From: an uncultured Oscillibacter sp.
GTDB lineage: Bacteria > Bacillota > Clostridia > Oscillospirales > Oscillospiraceae
Reading direction: 5' to 3'
Assembly: GCA_910588175.1 (NCBI GenBank)
Contig: CAJUQQ010000045.1
Location: 1 to 16,306 of the forward strand
DNA length: 16,306 nt
Position numbers and translations under genes: made by a program. How positions within the stretch are numbered: position 1 is the stretch's first letter; each line of letters opens with the position of its first letter. Below are positions 7,097 through 13,522 of the stretch, piece after piece. The notes beneath the pieces were generated by a model, which was given only the letters and a program-made list of their open reading frames with translations, did not search any database and was not told the origin of the DNA.

Positions 7097-7345
7097 ATGC
7101 AAAAGTTGATTTTGTTTGATAAGCGGCTTTCCCTTTTGCGGAAACAGGCGGGCATCAGCCAGAAGCAGTTAGGGGAAGTCATCGGCCTTTCTAATAAAGC
7201 AATCTGCACAATGGAAAATGGGACGAGAGAAACCACCTTTGAAAAGCTGGTTCAACTGGCGGAGTATTTCCACGTCTCCACGGACTATCTGCTGGGAATC
7301 ACGGATGACCCCACATGGCGAGGCGGGCCCAAGGGAATGGCCTGA
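7097..7345 (+). CDS. XRE-family (Cro/CI-type) transcription regulator
   Basis: 82 aa, essentially one helix-turn-helix domain (residues about 8-66): KRLSLLRKQAGISQKQLGEVIGLSNKAICTMENGTRETTFEKLVQLAEYFHVSTDYLLGITD. This is the standard small Cro/CI-like layout seen in phage, toxin-antitoxin and accessory regulators. An open frame extends upstream to 6995, but ATG at 7097 is preceded by AAGAGG and starts directly before the domain. Transcribed away from the DUF6809-like gene across a shared 79-base control region with a dyad at 7047-7073, so autoregulation plus repression of the neighbour is likely. The C-terminus (DDPTWRGGPKGMA) is short and has no sensor domain. The stop codon lies in a repeat also found at the thiI stop. 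Confidence 0.92.
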   Translation: MQKLILFDKRLSLLRKQAGISQKQLGEVIGLSNKAICTMENGTRETTFEKLVQLAEYFHVSTDYLLGITDDPTWRGGPKGMA

Positions 7346-7354
7346 CCTGGGGGC
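7343..7354 (+). repeat. 12-bp direct repeat, right copy, over the XRE stop
   Basis: TGACCTGGGGGC, identical to 6479-6490. It also forms part of a GC-rich hairpin (CCTG GGGGC AG GCCCC A CAGG, 7346-7366) that could slow transcription after the XRE gene, though no T-run follows. Confidence 0.6.
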
Positions 7355-7435
7355 AGGCCCCACAGGGTGATCTCCTCCCCCGATCGCCAGGTTAGCGGCA
7401 GCGAGGAGGGCCGGACAGGCCTTGCATCAACCGCC

Positions 7436-7615
7436 ACCCCCGCTCAAACTACGCCGCGGGCAGAAGGCATGCATATCAACAGTCGGCACCTCTTGCGCCC
7501 CCCCGTTTTCTCTCTTCCACCGTGCACGGCGCATTCTCTCTTTTCGCAAAAGAGAGAATGGGGGGTGCAAATGCACCAGCCATCGCTGGTCACCAATCCC
7601 CCCGCCCGCAAGGGC
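7436..7615 (-). repeat. structured intergenic repeat, right copy (R2), inverted
   Basis: Reverse-strand counterpart of 6493-6718. Hairpins are kept while their sequence differs: CGCCC-GCAA-GGGCG (7602-7615) instead of a TTT loop; ACCAGC / GCTGGT (7575-7590); a 13-bp perfect stem CATTCTCTCTTTT / AAAAGAGAGAATG (7532-7544, 7548-7560); and palindrome CCGTGCACGG (7520-7529). It ends shortly before the cinA ribosome site, so a longer frame from 7522 into cinA is an artefact of reading through it. Bases 7367-7435 hold only a loose CTCCTC / GAGGAG stem. Confidence 0.75.
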
Positions 7616-7653
7616 GAGTACAAATCCCCCCTTTCGGGGAAAAGGAGAATCCC

Positions 7654-8910
7654 ATGTCCCATACAGCCGAACTCATCGCCGTAGGCACCGAATTACTCCT
7701 TGGCAACATCGCCAACACCAACGCCCAGGTATTGAGCCAAAGCCTCTCCGCCCTGGGGATCAACGTCTTCTGGCACACCGTCGTGGGCGACAACCCCCGC
7801 CGTCTCCGGGAGGCGCTGGACATTGCCCGCCGCCGGGCGGACATCCTCATCACCACCGGCGGTCTGGGCCCCACCTACGACGACCTCACCAAGCAGACCA
7901 TCTGCGAGGCCTTTGGAAAACCCCTCATCCTCCACCCGGATATCCTGGAGGACATCCGCGCCTTTTACGAATCCGCCCTCCACGTCCCCATGCCGGAGAA
8001 CAACACCCAGCAGGCGGAACTGCCCGAGGGCTGCGTGGTCTTCGATAACCCCGTGGGCACCGCCCCCGGCTGCGCCTTCGAATGGGAGGGCGTCCACGTC
8101 CTCATGCTCCCCGGCCCGCCCCACGAGATGGAGACCATGCTCCGCCGCCACGTGGAGCCCTACCTCCGGAAGCTCTCCCACGAGGTCATCGTCTCCCAGG
8201 ACATCATGACCTTCGGCATGGGGGAGTCCTCCGTGGACGAGCTGCTCCACGAGAAGATGGCCCGCATGACCAACCCCACCCTGGCCACCTACGCCAAGCC
8301 CTGTGAGGTCCGCCTCCGGGCCACGGCCAAGGCCCCCACGGAGGACGAGGCCCGGGCCATGCTGGTCCCCGTCTTGGAGATGGTTCGAAAGACCCTGGGG
8401 GACATCGTATACGGCGTGGACATCGGGGACCTGGCGGAGTGCTGCCGGGTCCAGCTCAGCCGGCGAAGCATGACCCTGGCCACCGCCGAGAGCTGCACCG
8501 GCGGGCTGGTGGCGGAAAAAATGACCGCCATCCCCGGTGTGTCCCAGGTCTACCGGGGCGGCGTGGTCAGCTATTGGACCAGCGTCAAGGCGGACCTCCT
8601 CCGCGTGCCTGCGGATATCCTGGATACCTGCGGCCCCGTCTCCGCCGGGTGCGCCCGGGCCATGGCGGAGGGCGTCCGGGACATCACCGGGGCGGACATC
8701 GGCGTCTCCGTCACCGGCGCGGCGGGGCCGGACCCGGACGAGCGGGGCGTCCCCGTGGGCATCGTGTACATCGGGCTTTCCACGCCGGAGGGGACCTTCT
8801 GCCGCTCCCTGGACCTGGGACGCCGCCGGAGGGACCGCATCCAAGGCCTGGCGGCCAACCACGCCTTCGACGTGGTCCGCCGGTATCTCCAAGGCCTGCC
8901 GGTGGAGTGA
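7654..8910 (+). CDS. cinA: CinA family nicotinamide-nucleotide amidohydrolase
   Basis: 418 aa, full family length. The N-terminal MoaB/MogA-like domain (1-170) has AELIAVGTELLLGNIANTNAQ, ITTGGLGPTYDDLTKQT and MLPGPPHEM; in CinA proteins it acts as ADP-ribose pyrophosphatase. The C-terminal domain (about 262-415) has TLATAESCTGGLVAEKMTAIPGVSQVYRGGVVSYWTSVK and VSVTGAAGPD, the NMN deamidase module, with Ser280 in the ESCTGG loop. Together they recycle pyridine nucleotide by-products; the competence link is known only in some species. Start chosen at 7654, with AAGGAG eight bases upstream. The frame upstream of it is repeat sequence. It may be read from the XRE transcript; no promoter of its own was evident. 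Confidence 0.95.
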   Translation: MSHTAELIAVGTELLLGNIANTNAQVLSQSLSALGINVFWHTVVGDNPRRLREALDIARRRADILITTGGLGPTYDDLTKQTICEAFGKPLILHPDILEDIRAFYESALHVPMPENNTQQAELPEGCVVFDNPVGTAPGCAFEWEGVHVLMLPGPPHEMETMLRRHVEPYLRKLSHEVIVSQDIMTFGMGESSVDELLHEKMARMTNPTLATYAKPCEVRLRATAKAPTEDEARAMLVPVLEMVRKTLGDIVYGVDIGDLAECCRVQLSRRSMTLATAESCTGGLVAEKMTAIPGVSQVYRGGVVSYWTSVKADLLRVPADILDTCGPVSAGCARAMAEGVRDITGADIGVSVTGAAGPDPDERGVPVGIVYIGLSTPEGTFCRSLDLGRRRRDRIQGLAANHAFDVVRRYLQGLPVE

Positions 8911-8935
8911 ATCTAACCGGTCCGCCATTTTCCCC

Positions 8936-8964
8936 TTGCCTTTCCGCCGGAAAACTGATATACT
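8936..8964 (+). promoter_or_regulatory. promoter of the NYN/PIN-like gene
   Basis: TTGCCT (8936-8941), 17-base spacer, TATACT (8959-8964), 59 bases before the start at 9024. It starts 25 bases after the cinA stop. Confidence 0.7.
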
Positions 8965-9023
8965 TGCCCTCTGTAACCACACACGCCGGCTTTGGCGTGA
9001 ATATGATACAAAGGAACGACTTC

Positions 9024-9611
9024 ATGAAAACAATTTTTCTCGTGGACGGGGACAACAACATCGGCACCGGGCTCACCGGCGTCGACATGCTCTCCGAACA
9101 GGACACGGTCCTGATCTTCTATCAAAAGGAGAAGGGCCTGGCGCTCAGCAAGCTGAAAAAGCTCTGCGCCGGAACGGCGGCGGACGTACAGTATATCGAG
9201 AGCGTCCGGGGAGGCAAGAACTCCATTGACTTCCAGATCATCACGGAGCTGGGCGTTCTGGTCGGCAAGCGGGAGGCGGACTACGCCTACGTCATCAGCC
9301 AGGACAAAGGCTACGCCGCTTCCATCGACGCCCTCCAGGCCCGGTACGCCGGGGCCTTTCAGGAGGTGGCCCTCCGCCCCTCCATTGAGAGCTGCCTCCA
9401 CCTGCCCTTTATCCTCCGGGCGTCGGACCGCCAGGAGTTGTGCAACGCACTGGTAAAGGAGTACGGCTCCGCCCATGGCTGCGCCCTGTACAACCACCTC
9501 AAGCGGGTGTTTCAGGCTCCGGAGCAGGAGCCGGAGAAGCCGGTGAAGGTAACCCGCCCCCGCCGGGGCGGACGCCGGAAAAAGCCCGCCGTTCAGGATA
9601 CCGAAGAGTAA
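9024..9611 (+). CDS. PIN/NYN-like domain protein, putative ribonuclease
   Basis: 195 aa. The N-terminal MKTIFLVDGDNNIGTGLTGVDML (1-23), then VRGGKNSIDFQIITELGVLVGK (about 61-82) and YVISQDKGYAASIDAL (89-104), give the spaced acidic residues of NYN/PIN-like nucleases: D8/D10, D69, D94. These would hold divalent metal for RNA cleavage. A second part (105-170) is of unknown fold, and the tail VTRPRRGGRRKKP is strongly basic, suited to nucleic-acid binding. Family assignment is by motif order; activity and target are inference. AAAGGA precedes ATG. The gene has its own promoter and a strong terminator right behind it, so it is monocistronic and independent of cinA. No toxin-antitoxin partner is adjacent. 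Confidence 0.75.
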   Translation: MKTIFLVDGDNNIGTGLTGVDMLSEQDTVLIFYQKEKGLALSKLKKLCAGTAADVQYIESVRGGKNSIDFQIITELGVLVGKREADYAYVISQDKGYAASIDALQARYAGAFQEVALRPSIESCLHLPFILRASDRQELCNALVKEYGSAHGCALYNHLKRVFQAPEQEPEKPVKVTRPRRGGRRKKPAVQDTEE

Positions 9612-9633
9612 GCGTCCGCTTGCGGACGCCGGA

Positions 9634-9659
9634 ACGCCGCCCCGCGGGGCGGCGTTTTT
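9634..9659 (+). terminator. Rho-independent terminator after the NYN/PIN-like gene
   Basis: Stem ACGCCGCCCC / GGGGCGGCGT (9634-9643, 9646-9655) followed by a T-run to 9659. A second stem GCGTCCGC / GCGGACGC (9612-9629) directly abuts the stop codon. Confidence 0.9.
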
Positions 9660-9689
9660 GGACCCCGCCCTTCCGGGCATACCGGCAAA

Positions 9690-9709
9690 TTCCGACAAAA
9701 TTCGACAAA
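9690..9709 (-). promoter_or_regulatory. tandem Spo0A boxes
   Basis: On the minus strand TTTGTCGAA (9709-9701) matches the core Spo0A box fully, and TTTGTCGGA (9699-9691) differs at one base. They are 10 bp apart, one helical turn, on the same face. The perfect box ends six bases before the -35 of the next promoter, near -45, the place expected for Spo0A activation. Confidence 0.65.
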
Positions 9710-9714
9710 TTTTC

Positions 9715-9743
9715 TTGTGTTTTTCCGGGTTCTTTGCTATGAT
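9715..9743 (+). promoter_or_regulatory. promoter of the kinase-like gene
   Basis: TTGTGT (9715-9720), 17 bases, TATGAT (9738-9743). The predicted leader is about 115 bases long. Confidence 0.7.
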
Positions 9744-9750
9744 ATTCTCA

Positions 9751-9788
9751 GGAGAGGCAGTCTTTTCCTGGAGTCAGACCGCCTCTCC
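9751..9788 (+). promoter_or_regulatory. leader hairpin before the kinase-like gene
   Basis: GGAGAGGC (9751-9758) pairs with GCCTCTCC (9781-9788), one A-C mismatch, then GTC/GAC, loop of 14 bases. The 5' arm could instead pair with CCCTCTCC at 9828-9835, close to the ribosome site. It begins almost at the expected transcription start. I do not recognise a known riboswitch. Confidence 0.45.
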
Positions 9789-9865
9789 CAGCAAATGCTA
9801 ACCCAGACGCTTCCAGTGGGAGGAGGACCCTCTCCGGGAGTTTTGCCGGAAAGGAGATATCCCCT

Positions 9866-10657
9866 ATGGACCAGGACCTCTCTCTGCTGCCCCAGGCCGC
9901 CGCGCAAATGCGGGGGGCCTTGAGCAATCTCTATTTTGCCGCCGCCCGGCTGGCCCCCGCCGCCGCCCGGGAGGCGGACCCGGAGCTGGACGCCAGGGCC
10001 GCTCTGCTGGATCAGAGCTACTACCGTCTGCTCCGGCTGGTAAACGACCTCACCGCCACCCGTTACCTCGATGGCGAGCCCCTGCCCCTGCGGGACCGGG
10101 ACATTGTGGACTTTGTGGCGGAGCTGTTCGGCGGGATTGCCTCTCTGGCCTCGCTGAAGGGCGTGGAGACCCGCCTGATCTGCGCCGAGGAGAGCCACAT
10201 CTGCGCCTTCTGCCCCGACGCGATGGAGCAGCTGTTGTATCAGCTGGTGTCCAACGCCTTGAAGTTTACCCCCGCCGGCGGCCTGGTTACCGTGGAGCTG
10301 CGGCGGACGCGGGGGCGGGTGGTCCTGGCCGTGGAGGACACCGGCCCCGGCATCGCCCCGGAGCGGATGGAGACCCTCTTTGACAGCTACCATCAGGCCG
10401 GGACGCCCGCGCCCCCGCCCCAAGGCCTGGGCCTGGGGCTGGCCCTGTGCCGGGGCATCGCCCAGGGCCACAGCGGAATCCTCACGGCGGAGTCCCGCCA
10501 GGGAAAGGGGAGCCGCTTCACCTTCTCCATGCCGGACCGCCTCTGCGGGACCACCCTGTCCGACCTTCGCTTCGATTACAGCGGAGGCTTTAACCACACG
10601 CTGATGGCCCTGTCGGACGCCATGCCTCCGGAGGCCTTCCGGATTCGAAACCACTGA
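9866..10657 (+). CDS. cytoplasmic histidine-kinase-like ATPase lacking the phospho-His
   Basis: 263 aa, no membrane segment. Residues 10-65 look like the two-helix dimerisation domain of sensor kinases: AAAQMRGALSNLYFAAARL aligns with HELRTPL, but the His falls on Ala13 and the Pro on Ala18. The ATP-binding domain is intact: N-box QLVSNALKFTP (about 126-136, Asn130), G1 VEDTGPGIAPE (156-166), and G2 QGLGLGLALCRG (186-197). So ATP binding is likely but classical His autophosphorylation is not. A Spo0B-like, scaffold or anti-sigma-like role is possible; none is shown. The 40-residue tail after SMPDR is unusual. AAAGGAG precedes ATG. It is preceded by tandem Spo0A boxes and followed after 17 bases by the DUF1576 gene. 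Confidence 0.82.
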   Translation: MDQDLSLLPQAAAQMRGALSNLYFAAARLAPAAAREADPELDARAALLDQSYYRLLRLVNDLTATRYLDGEPLPLRDRDIVDFVAELFGGIASLASLKGVETRLICAEESHICAFCPDAMEQLLYQLVSNALKFTPAGGLVTVELRRTRGRVVLAVEDTGPGIAPERMETLFDSYHQAGTPAPPPQGLGLGLALCRGIAQGHSGILTAESRQGKGSRFTFSMPDRLCGTTLSDLRFDYSGGFNHTLMALSDAMPPEAFRIRNH

Positions 10658-10674
10658 ACAAAGGGGAGACCGCC

Positions 10675-12078
10675 ATGCAGAACCGCTATAAAAACATCTT
10701 CCCGGCCACGCTGGTTTTCTCCATCGGGCTGATGCTGCTGGGGATGCTGCTGGAGGCTCCCCTGGATATTCTGAAGGGGCTTTGGCACATTGTCACCATG
10801 CAGGATTTGCTGATTACGGATTACGTGTCCATCGGCGGGCCCGGCGCGGCCCTGGTAAACGCGGGGCTGGTGACCATAATCTCCATCTGCCTCATCAAGT
10901 TTTCCGGCGATCCCTTCAACGGCTTTACCATTGTGGAGATGGGGCTGATGGCGGGCTTCTCCCTCTTTGGGAAGAATTTTCTCAACATCTGGCCCATCAT
11001 TCTGGGCACCTGGCTCTATGCCAGGTATCAGAAGGAGCCCTTTTCCAAGCACGCGTCCGTGGCGCTGCTGGCCACCTCCCTGGCGCCGCTGGTCAGCTAT
11101 ATGGCCCTGGGCAGCATTCATGCCAGCCTGCCCCTGGGCGCCCTTACGGGAGTGGGCATCGGGTTCCTCCTGCCCTCCCTCTCCGCCTATACCTACAAGG
11201 TGCAAAACGGCATGAACCTCTATAACATGGGCTTTGCCTGCGGACTGTTCGCCATGATGATCGTGCCGGTGCTCACCGCCTTCGGCGACAGCCCGGACTC
11301 CGTCCTCTACTGGGCCACCGGCTACAACCTGGGCTTTATCGCCGTGCTGACCCTGCTGTGCTCGTCCCTGATTGTGCTGGGCGTTTTCTTCACCGGCATT
11401 CCGCCCTGGAGCGTCTGGGCGGGCTACCGCCGCCTGCTCTCCACCACCGGCCGGGCCCCCAGCGACTATCTCCGCATGTTCGGCTACGGCCCCGTCATGG
11501 TGAACATCGGCGTCAACGGCCTGCTGGGCATGGCCTATGTGCTTCTGGTGGGCGGCGACCTCAACGGCCCCACCATCGGGGGCATCTTTACCATCATGGG
11601 CTTCTCCGCCTTTGGCAAGCATGCCCGGAACATCCTTCCCGTCATGCTGGGCGTGTACATCGGGGCCTATGGAATGCACCACACGCCGGATTATCCCTCC
11701 CTCCAGCTGGCGGGCCTGTTCGGCACCACCCTGGCTCCCATCTCCGGCCACTTCGGCTGGCCCTACGGCATACTGGCCGGGTTTATTCACGCTTCCCTGG
11801 TGCTCCAGACCGGCGGGCCGGTGGCGGGGCTGAACCTGTACAACAACGGCTTTTCCGGCGGTCTCATCGCCATCGTCCTCTACCCCACCATCACCGCCAT
11901 CGCCCGGAAGCGCCGTCCCACCCTCCAGAACGAGGATTATTACGACCTCTTTGAGGAGAGCGCTCCCATCGACACCTCCGACCTGTCGGAGACCCACGGC
12001 GAGACGGCCCCGGAGGAGCCCCCGGAGAACGAGGCCCTGGAGGCCTGGGCAAGAAAAAATTTCCTGGACCCGGAATAA
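10675..12078 (+). CDS. DUF1576 multi-pass membrane protein
   Basis: 467 aa, with around ten or more hydrophobic segments starting at residue 10 (ATLVFSIGLMLLGMLL). The two halves look alike: GDPFNGFTIVEMGLMAGFSLFGKNF... is echoed by GDLNGPTIGGIFTIMGFSAFGKHARN..., and MNLYNMGFACGLFAMM by LNLYNNGFSGGLIAIV. This implies an internal duplication with pseudo-symmetric halves, as in many transporters. The family is known only as DUF1576; no substrate is established. The C-terminal 70 residues are acidic and probably cytoplasmic (EESAPIDTSDLSETHGET). Ribosome site AAAGGGGAG lies before ATG, 17 bases after the kinase-like gene, so the two share a transcript. spoIIR follows after a 65-base hairpin region, suggesting but not proving a sporulation role. 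Confidence 0.9.
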   Translation: MQNRYKNIFPATLVFSIGLMLLGMLLEAPLDILKGLWHIVTMQDLLITDYVSIGGPGAALVNAGLVTIISICLIKFSGDPFNGFTIVEMGLMAGFSLFGKNFLNIWPIILGTWLYARYQKEPFSKHASVALLATSLAPLVSYMALGSIHASLPLGALTGVGIGFLLPSLSAYTYKVQNGMNLYNMGFACGLFAMMIVPVLTAFGDSPDSVLYWATGYNLGFIAVLTLLCSSLIVLGVFFTGIPPWSVWAGYRRLLSTTGRAPSDYLRMFGYGPVMVNIGVNGLLGMAYVLLVGGDLNGPTIGGIFTIMGFSAFGKHARNILPVMLGVYIGAYGMHHTPDYPSLQLAGLFGTTLAPISGHFGWPYGILAGFIHASLVLQTGGPVAGLNLYNNGFSGGLIAIVLYPTITAIARKRRPTLQNEDYYDLFEESAPIDTSDLSETHGETAPEEPPENEALEAWARKNFLDPE

Positions 12079-12089
12079 AAGAGGGCAAA

Positions 12090-12141
12090 GCCGTCCATGC
12101 TTCCCTCAAAGGCCCAAAGGGCTGGGAAAGGAATGGACGGC
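12090..12141 (+). promoter_or_regulatory. hairpin enclosing the spoIIR ribosome site
   Basis: Basal stem GCCGTCCAT / ATGGACGGC (12090-12098, 12133-12141), inner stems TTCCC/GGGAA (12101-12105, 12124-12128) and GGCCC/GGGCT (12111-12115, 12119-12123). The Shine-Dalgarno AAAGGA (12127-12132) sits in this structure and the spoIIR ATG starts two bases after it. It could limit translation; no T-run makes it a terminator. Confidence 0.55.
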
Positions 12142-12143
12142 GT

Positions 12144-12773
12144 ATGAAGACGAAGGAGAAAACCGGAACGCTGAAGCTGCTGGAAATCGCGGCGCTGCTG
12201 TTTTTGGCGGCGTTTCTGGCCTCCGGGGCCATGGCCCTGCAAACGGGACAGGAGTTGTCGGACAAGGTGGTCCGGCTTCATGTGCTGGCCCACTCCGATT
12301 CGGAGGAGGACCAGGCCTTGAAACAGAAGGTCCGGGACCGGATCCTGGCCTGCGCGGAGCCGCTTTTGACCGGGGCGGCGGACCGGCGGGAGGCGGAGGC
12401 CCTGCTCCGGGGCCGCCTGCCGGAGCTGGAGCGGATGGCCGCGGAGGAGATTCGGGCCAACGGCTATGACTACGCCGTCACCGTGGAGCTGGAGGACACC
12501 GTGTTCCCCACCCGGGAGTACGAGGGCTTTACCCTCCCCGCCGGAAAGTACCTGGCCCTGCGCGCCGTCATTGGCGCGGGGGAGGGGCGGAACTGGTGGT
12601 GCGTGGTGTTTCCGCCCCTGTGTGCCGCCGCGTCGTCGGAGGTGCCGGAGGCGGCCCTGGCCGCCGGGTTTTCCCCCGCCCAGGTGGGTCTCATCACCGA
12701 GGAGGACCAGGGCTATGTGCTGAAAAGCAAGCTGGTGGAGTTCTGGCGAACCCTGGAGGCCACCCTGGAATAA
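12144..12773 (+). CDS. spoIIR: stage II sporulation protein R
   Basis: 209 aa. One N-terminal membrane or signal segment (about 13-30, LEIAALLFLAAFLASGAMAL) is followed by the SpoIIR signature VVRLHVLAHSDSEEDQALKQKVRD (43-66) and NWWCVVFPPLC (about 150-160). In Bacillus SpoIIR is made in the forespore under sigma-F, exported to the intermembrane space, and triggers SpoIIGA to cleave pro-sigma-E in the mother cell. I could not find a clear sigma-F promoter in the 65 bases before it, so it may also be read from the DUF1576 transcript. The ribosome site is inside a hairpin. It is the only unmistakable sporulation gene in the window and fixes the host as a likely spore former. Confidence 0.94.
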   Translation: MKTKEKTGTLKLLEIAALLFLAAFLASGAMALQTGQELSDKVVRLHVLAHSDSEEDQALKQKVRDRILACAEPLLTGAADRREAEALLRGRLPELERMAAEEIRANGYDYAVTVELEDTVFPTREYEGFTLPAGKYLALRAVIGAGEGRNWWCVVFPPLCAAASSEVPEAALAAGFSPAQVGLITEEDQGYVLKSKLVEFWRTLEATLE

Positions 12774-12785
12774 CGGAAAGAGGAG

Positions 12786-12800
12786 CGCCCCATTTGGGCG
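12786..12800 (+). terminator. weak hairpin after spoIIR
   Basis: CGCCC-CATTT-GGGCG, 12 bases past the spoIIR stop. Short stem and no T-run, so a weak terminator at best. Confidence 0.3.
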
Positions 12801-12904
12801 GGCTGCCATGAGGAAGCTGACATCCGCTGAGGCGCAGTGCTCTTCGGCGGGTGCTGCTTTACAATAGCCTTACCAGCAAATGCAAAATTTCGTGAGGATT
12901 CGCT

Positions 12905-13383
12905 ATGGAAAAAGATATTTCAACGTGTATGGAAATTTATAAAAATCAGTTAATGCAAGGCAATATAAGACGTGCATATATATTGTTGATAAAGTACGTG
13001 GGAGAATTAAAGGCAAGGTTTCCAGGACAGTATTCAACTGGAAACATCTCGTTGGGGTATTTAGATTACACATACTTCCCTTTTTTAATTCATATTTAAG
13101 GCAGCACAAATTACGGTTTGGCATTGTACTAAATCATATGGAAATGCGGTTTGAACTATGGTTGATGGGGCAAAACGCATCTGTGCAGGAAAAATACTGG
13201 GAACTGTTAAAAAATACAGACTGGAATAAAGATATAGAAGCGATGCCCCTATATTCTGTGTTAGAGGTGTGCTTAGAGGATCATATTGATTTTAGCCATA
13301 AGGCCCTTATGACAGATAAGATTTTCAATGGCGCAATCTCTCTGGCAGAAAAGGTACAGGATTTTTTAATAGGTTTCGACTAG
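12905..13383 (+). pseudogene. DUF7000-like protein gene with a one-base frameshift
   Basis: Two frames make one protein. The first (12905-13099) gives MEKDISTCMEIYKNQLMQGNIRRAYILLIKYVGELKARFP...GYLDYTYFPF, then runs into a stop. The second continues from about 13081 as FFNSYLRQHKLRFGIVLNHMEMRFELWLMGQNASVQEKYWELLKNTDWNK...AEKVQDFLIGFD. The switch is at a CCC-T6 run (13078-13086): one extra T would join them into about 160 aa without a break. The joined protein matches what I recall of DUF7000 (EIYK-QL-KG-I--AY..., RFE-WL-G-N--VQ-KYW). Function unknown. The gene is clearly AT-richer than its neighbours, suggesting transfer. GTGAGGA precedes ATG. The break may be real, phase-variable or a sequencing error. 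Confidence 0.75.
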
Positions 13384-13474
13384 GCCATTTTTCAAACAAG
13401 GCCTAAATAACTTCCAGTTTATTGATCCCGCGCATGACACTTTCCGCGAGCGTATCATAGTGGGTTACATAGTA

Positions 13475-13515
13475 TAAAAAGGGACAGGCAAACCATTGTA
13501 GTTCGCCTGTCCCTT
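13475..13515 (-). terminator. Rho-independent terminator, best for the thioesterase gene
   Basis: AAGGGACAGGC / GCCTGTCCCTT (13479-13489, 13505-13515), with partial pairing inside. Read on the minus strand it ends in a T-run, and it lies 8 bases past the thioesterase stop. The 90 bases between it and the DUF7000-like gene show nothing clear. Confidence 0.85.
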
Positions 13516-13522
13516 AACTTCT

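Noticed and set aside
7522..7653. Upstream extension of cinA
   Set aside because: It translates the structured repeat R2; AAGGAG and the conserved N-terminus support the start at 7654.
7693..8982. Minus-strand open frame of 429 codons across cinA
   Set aside because: Shadow of cinA in a GC-rich frame; composition is typical of antisense translation.
9751..9850. c-di-GMP (GEMM) riboswitch before the kinase-like gene
   Set aside because: AGCAAATGCTAACCC only loosely resembles part of the motif; the paired core is missing.
10576..11997. Minus-strand open frame of 473 codons across DUF1576
   Set aside because: Same antisense effect; His/Gly/Gln-rich, no hydrophobic or domain pattern, opposite a clear membrane protein.
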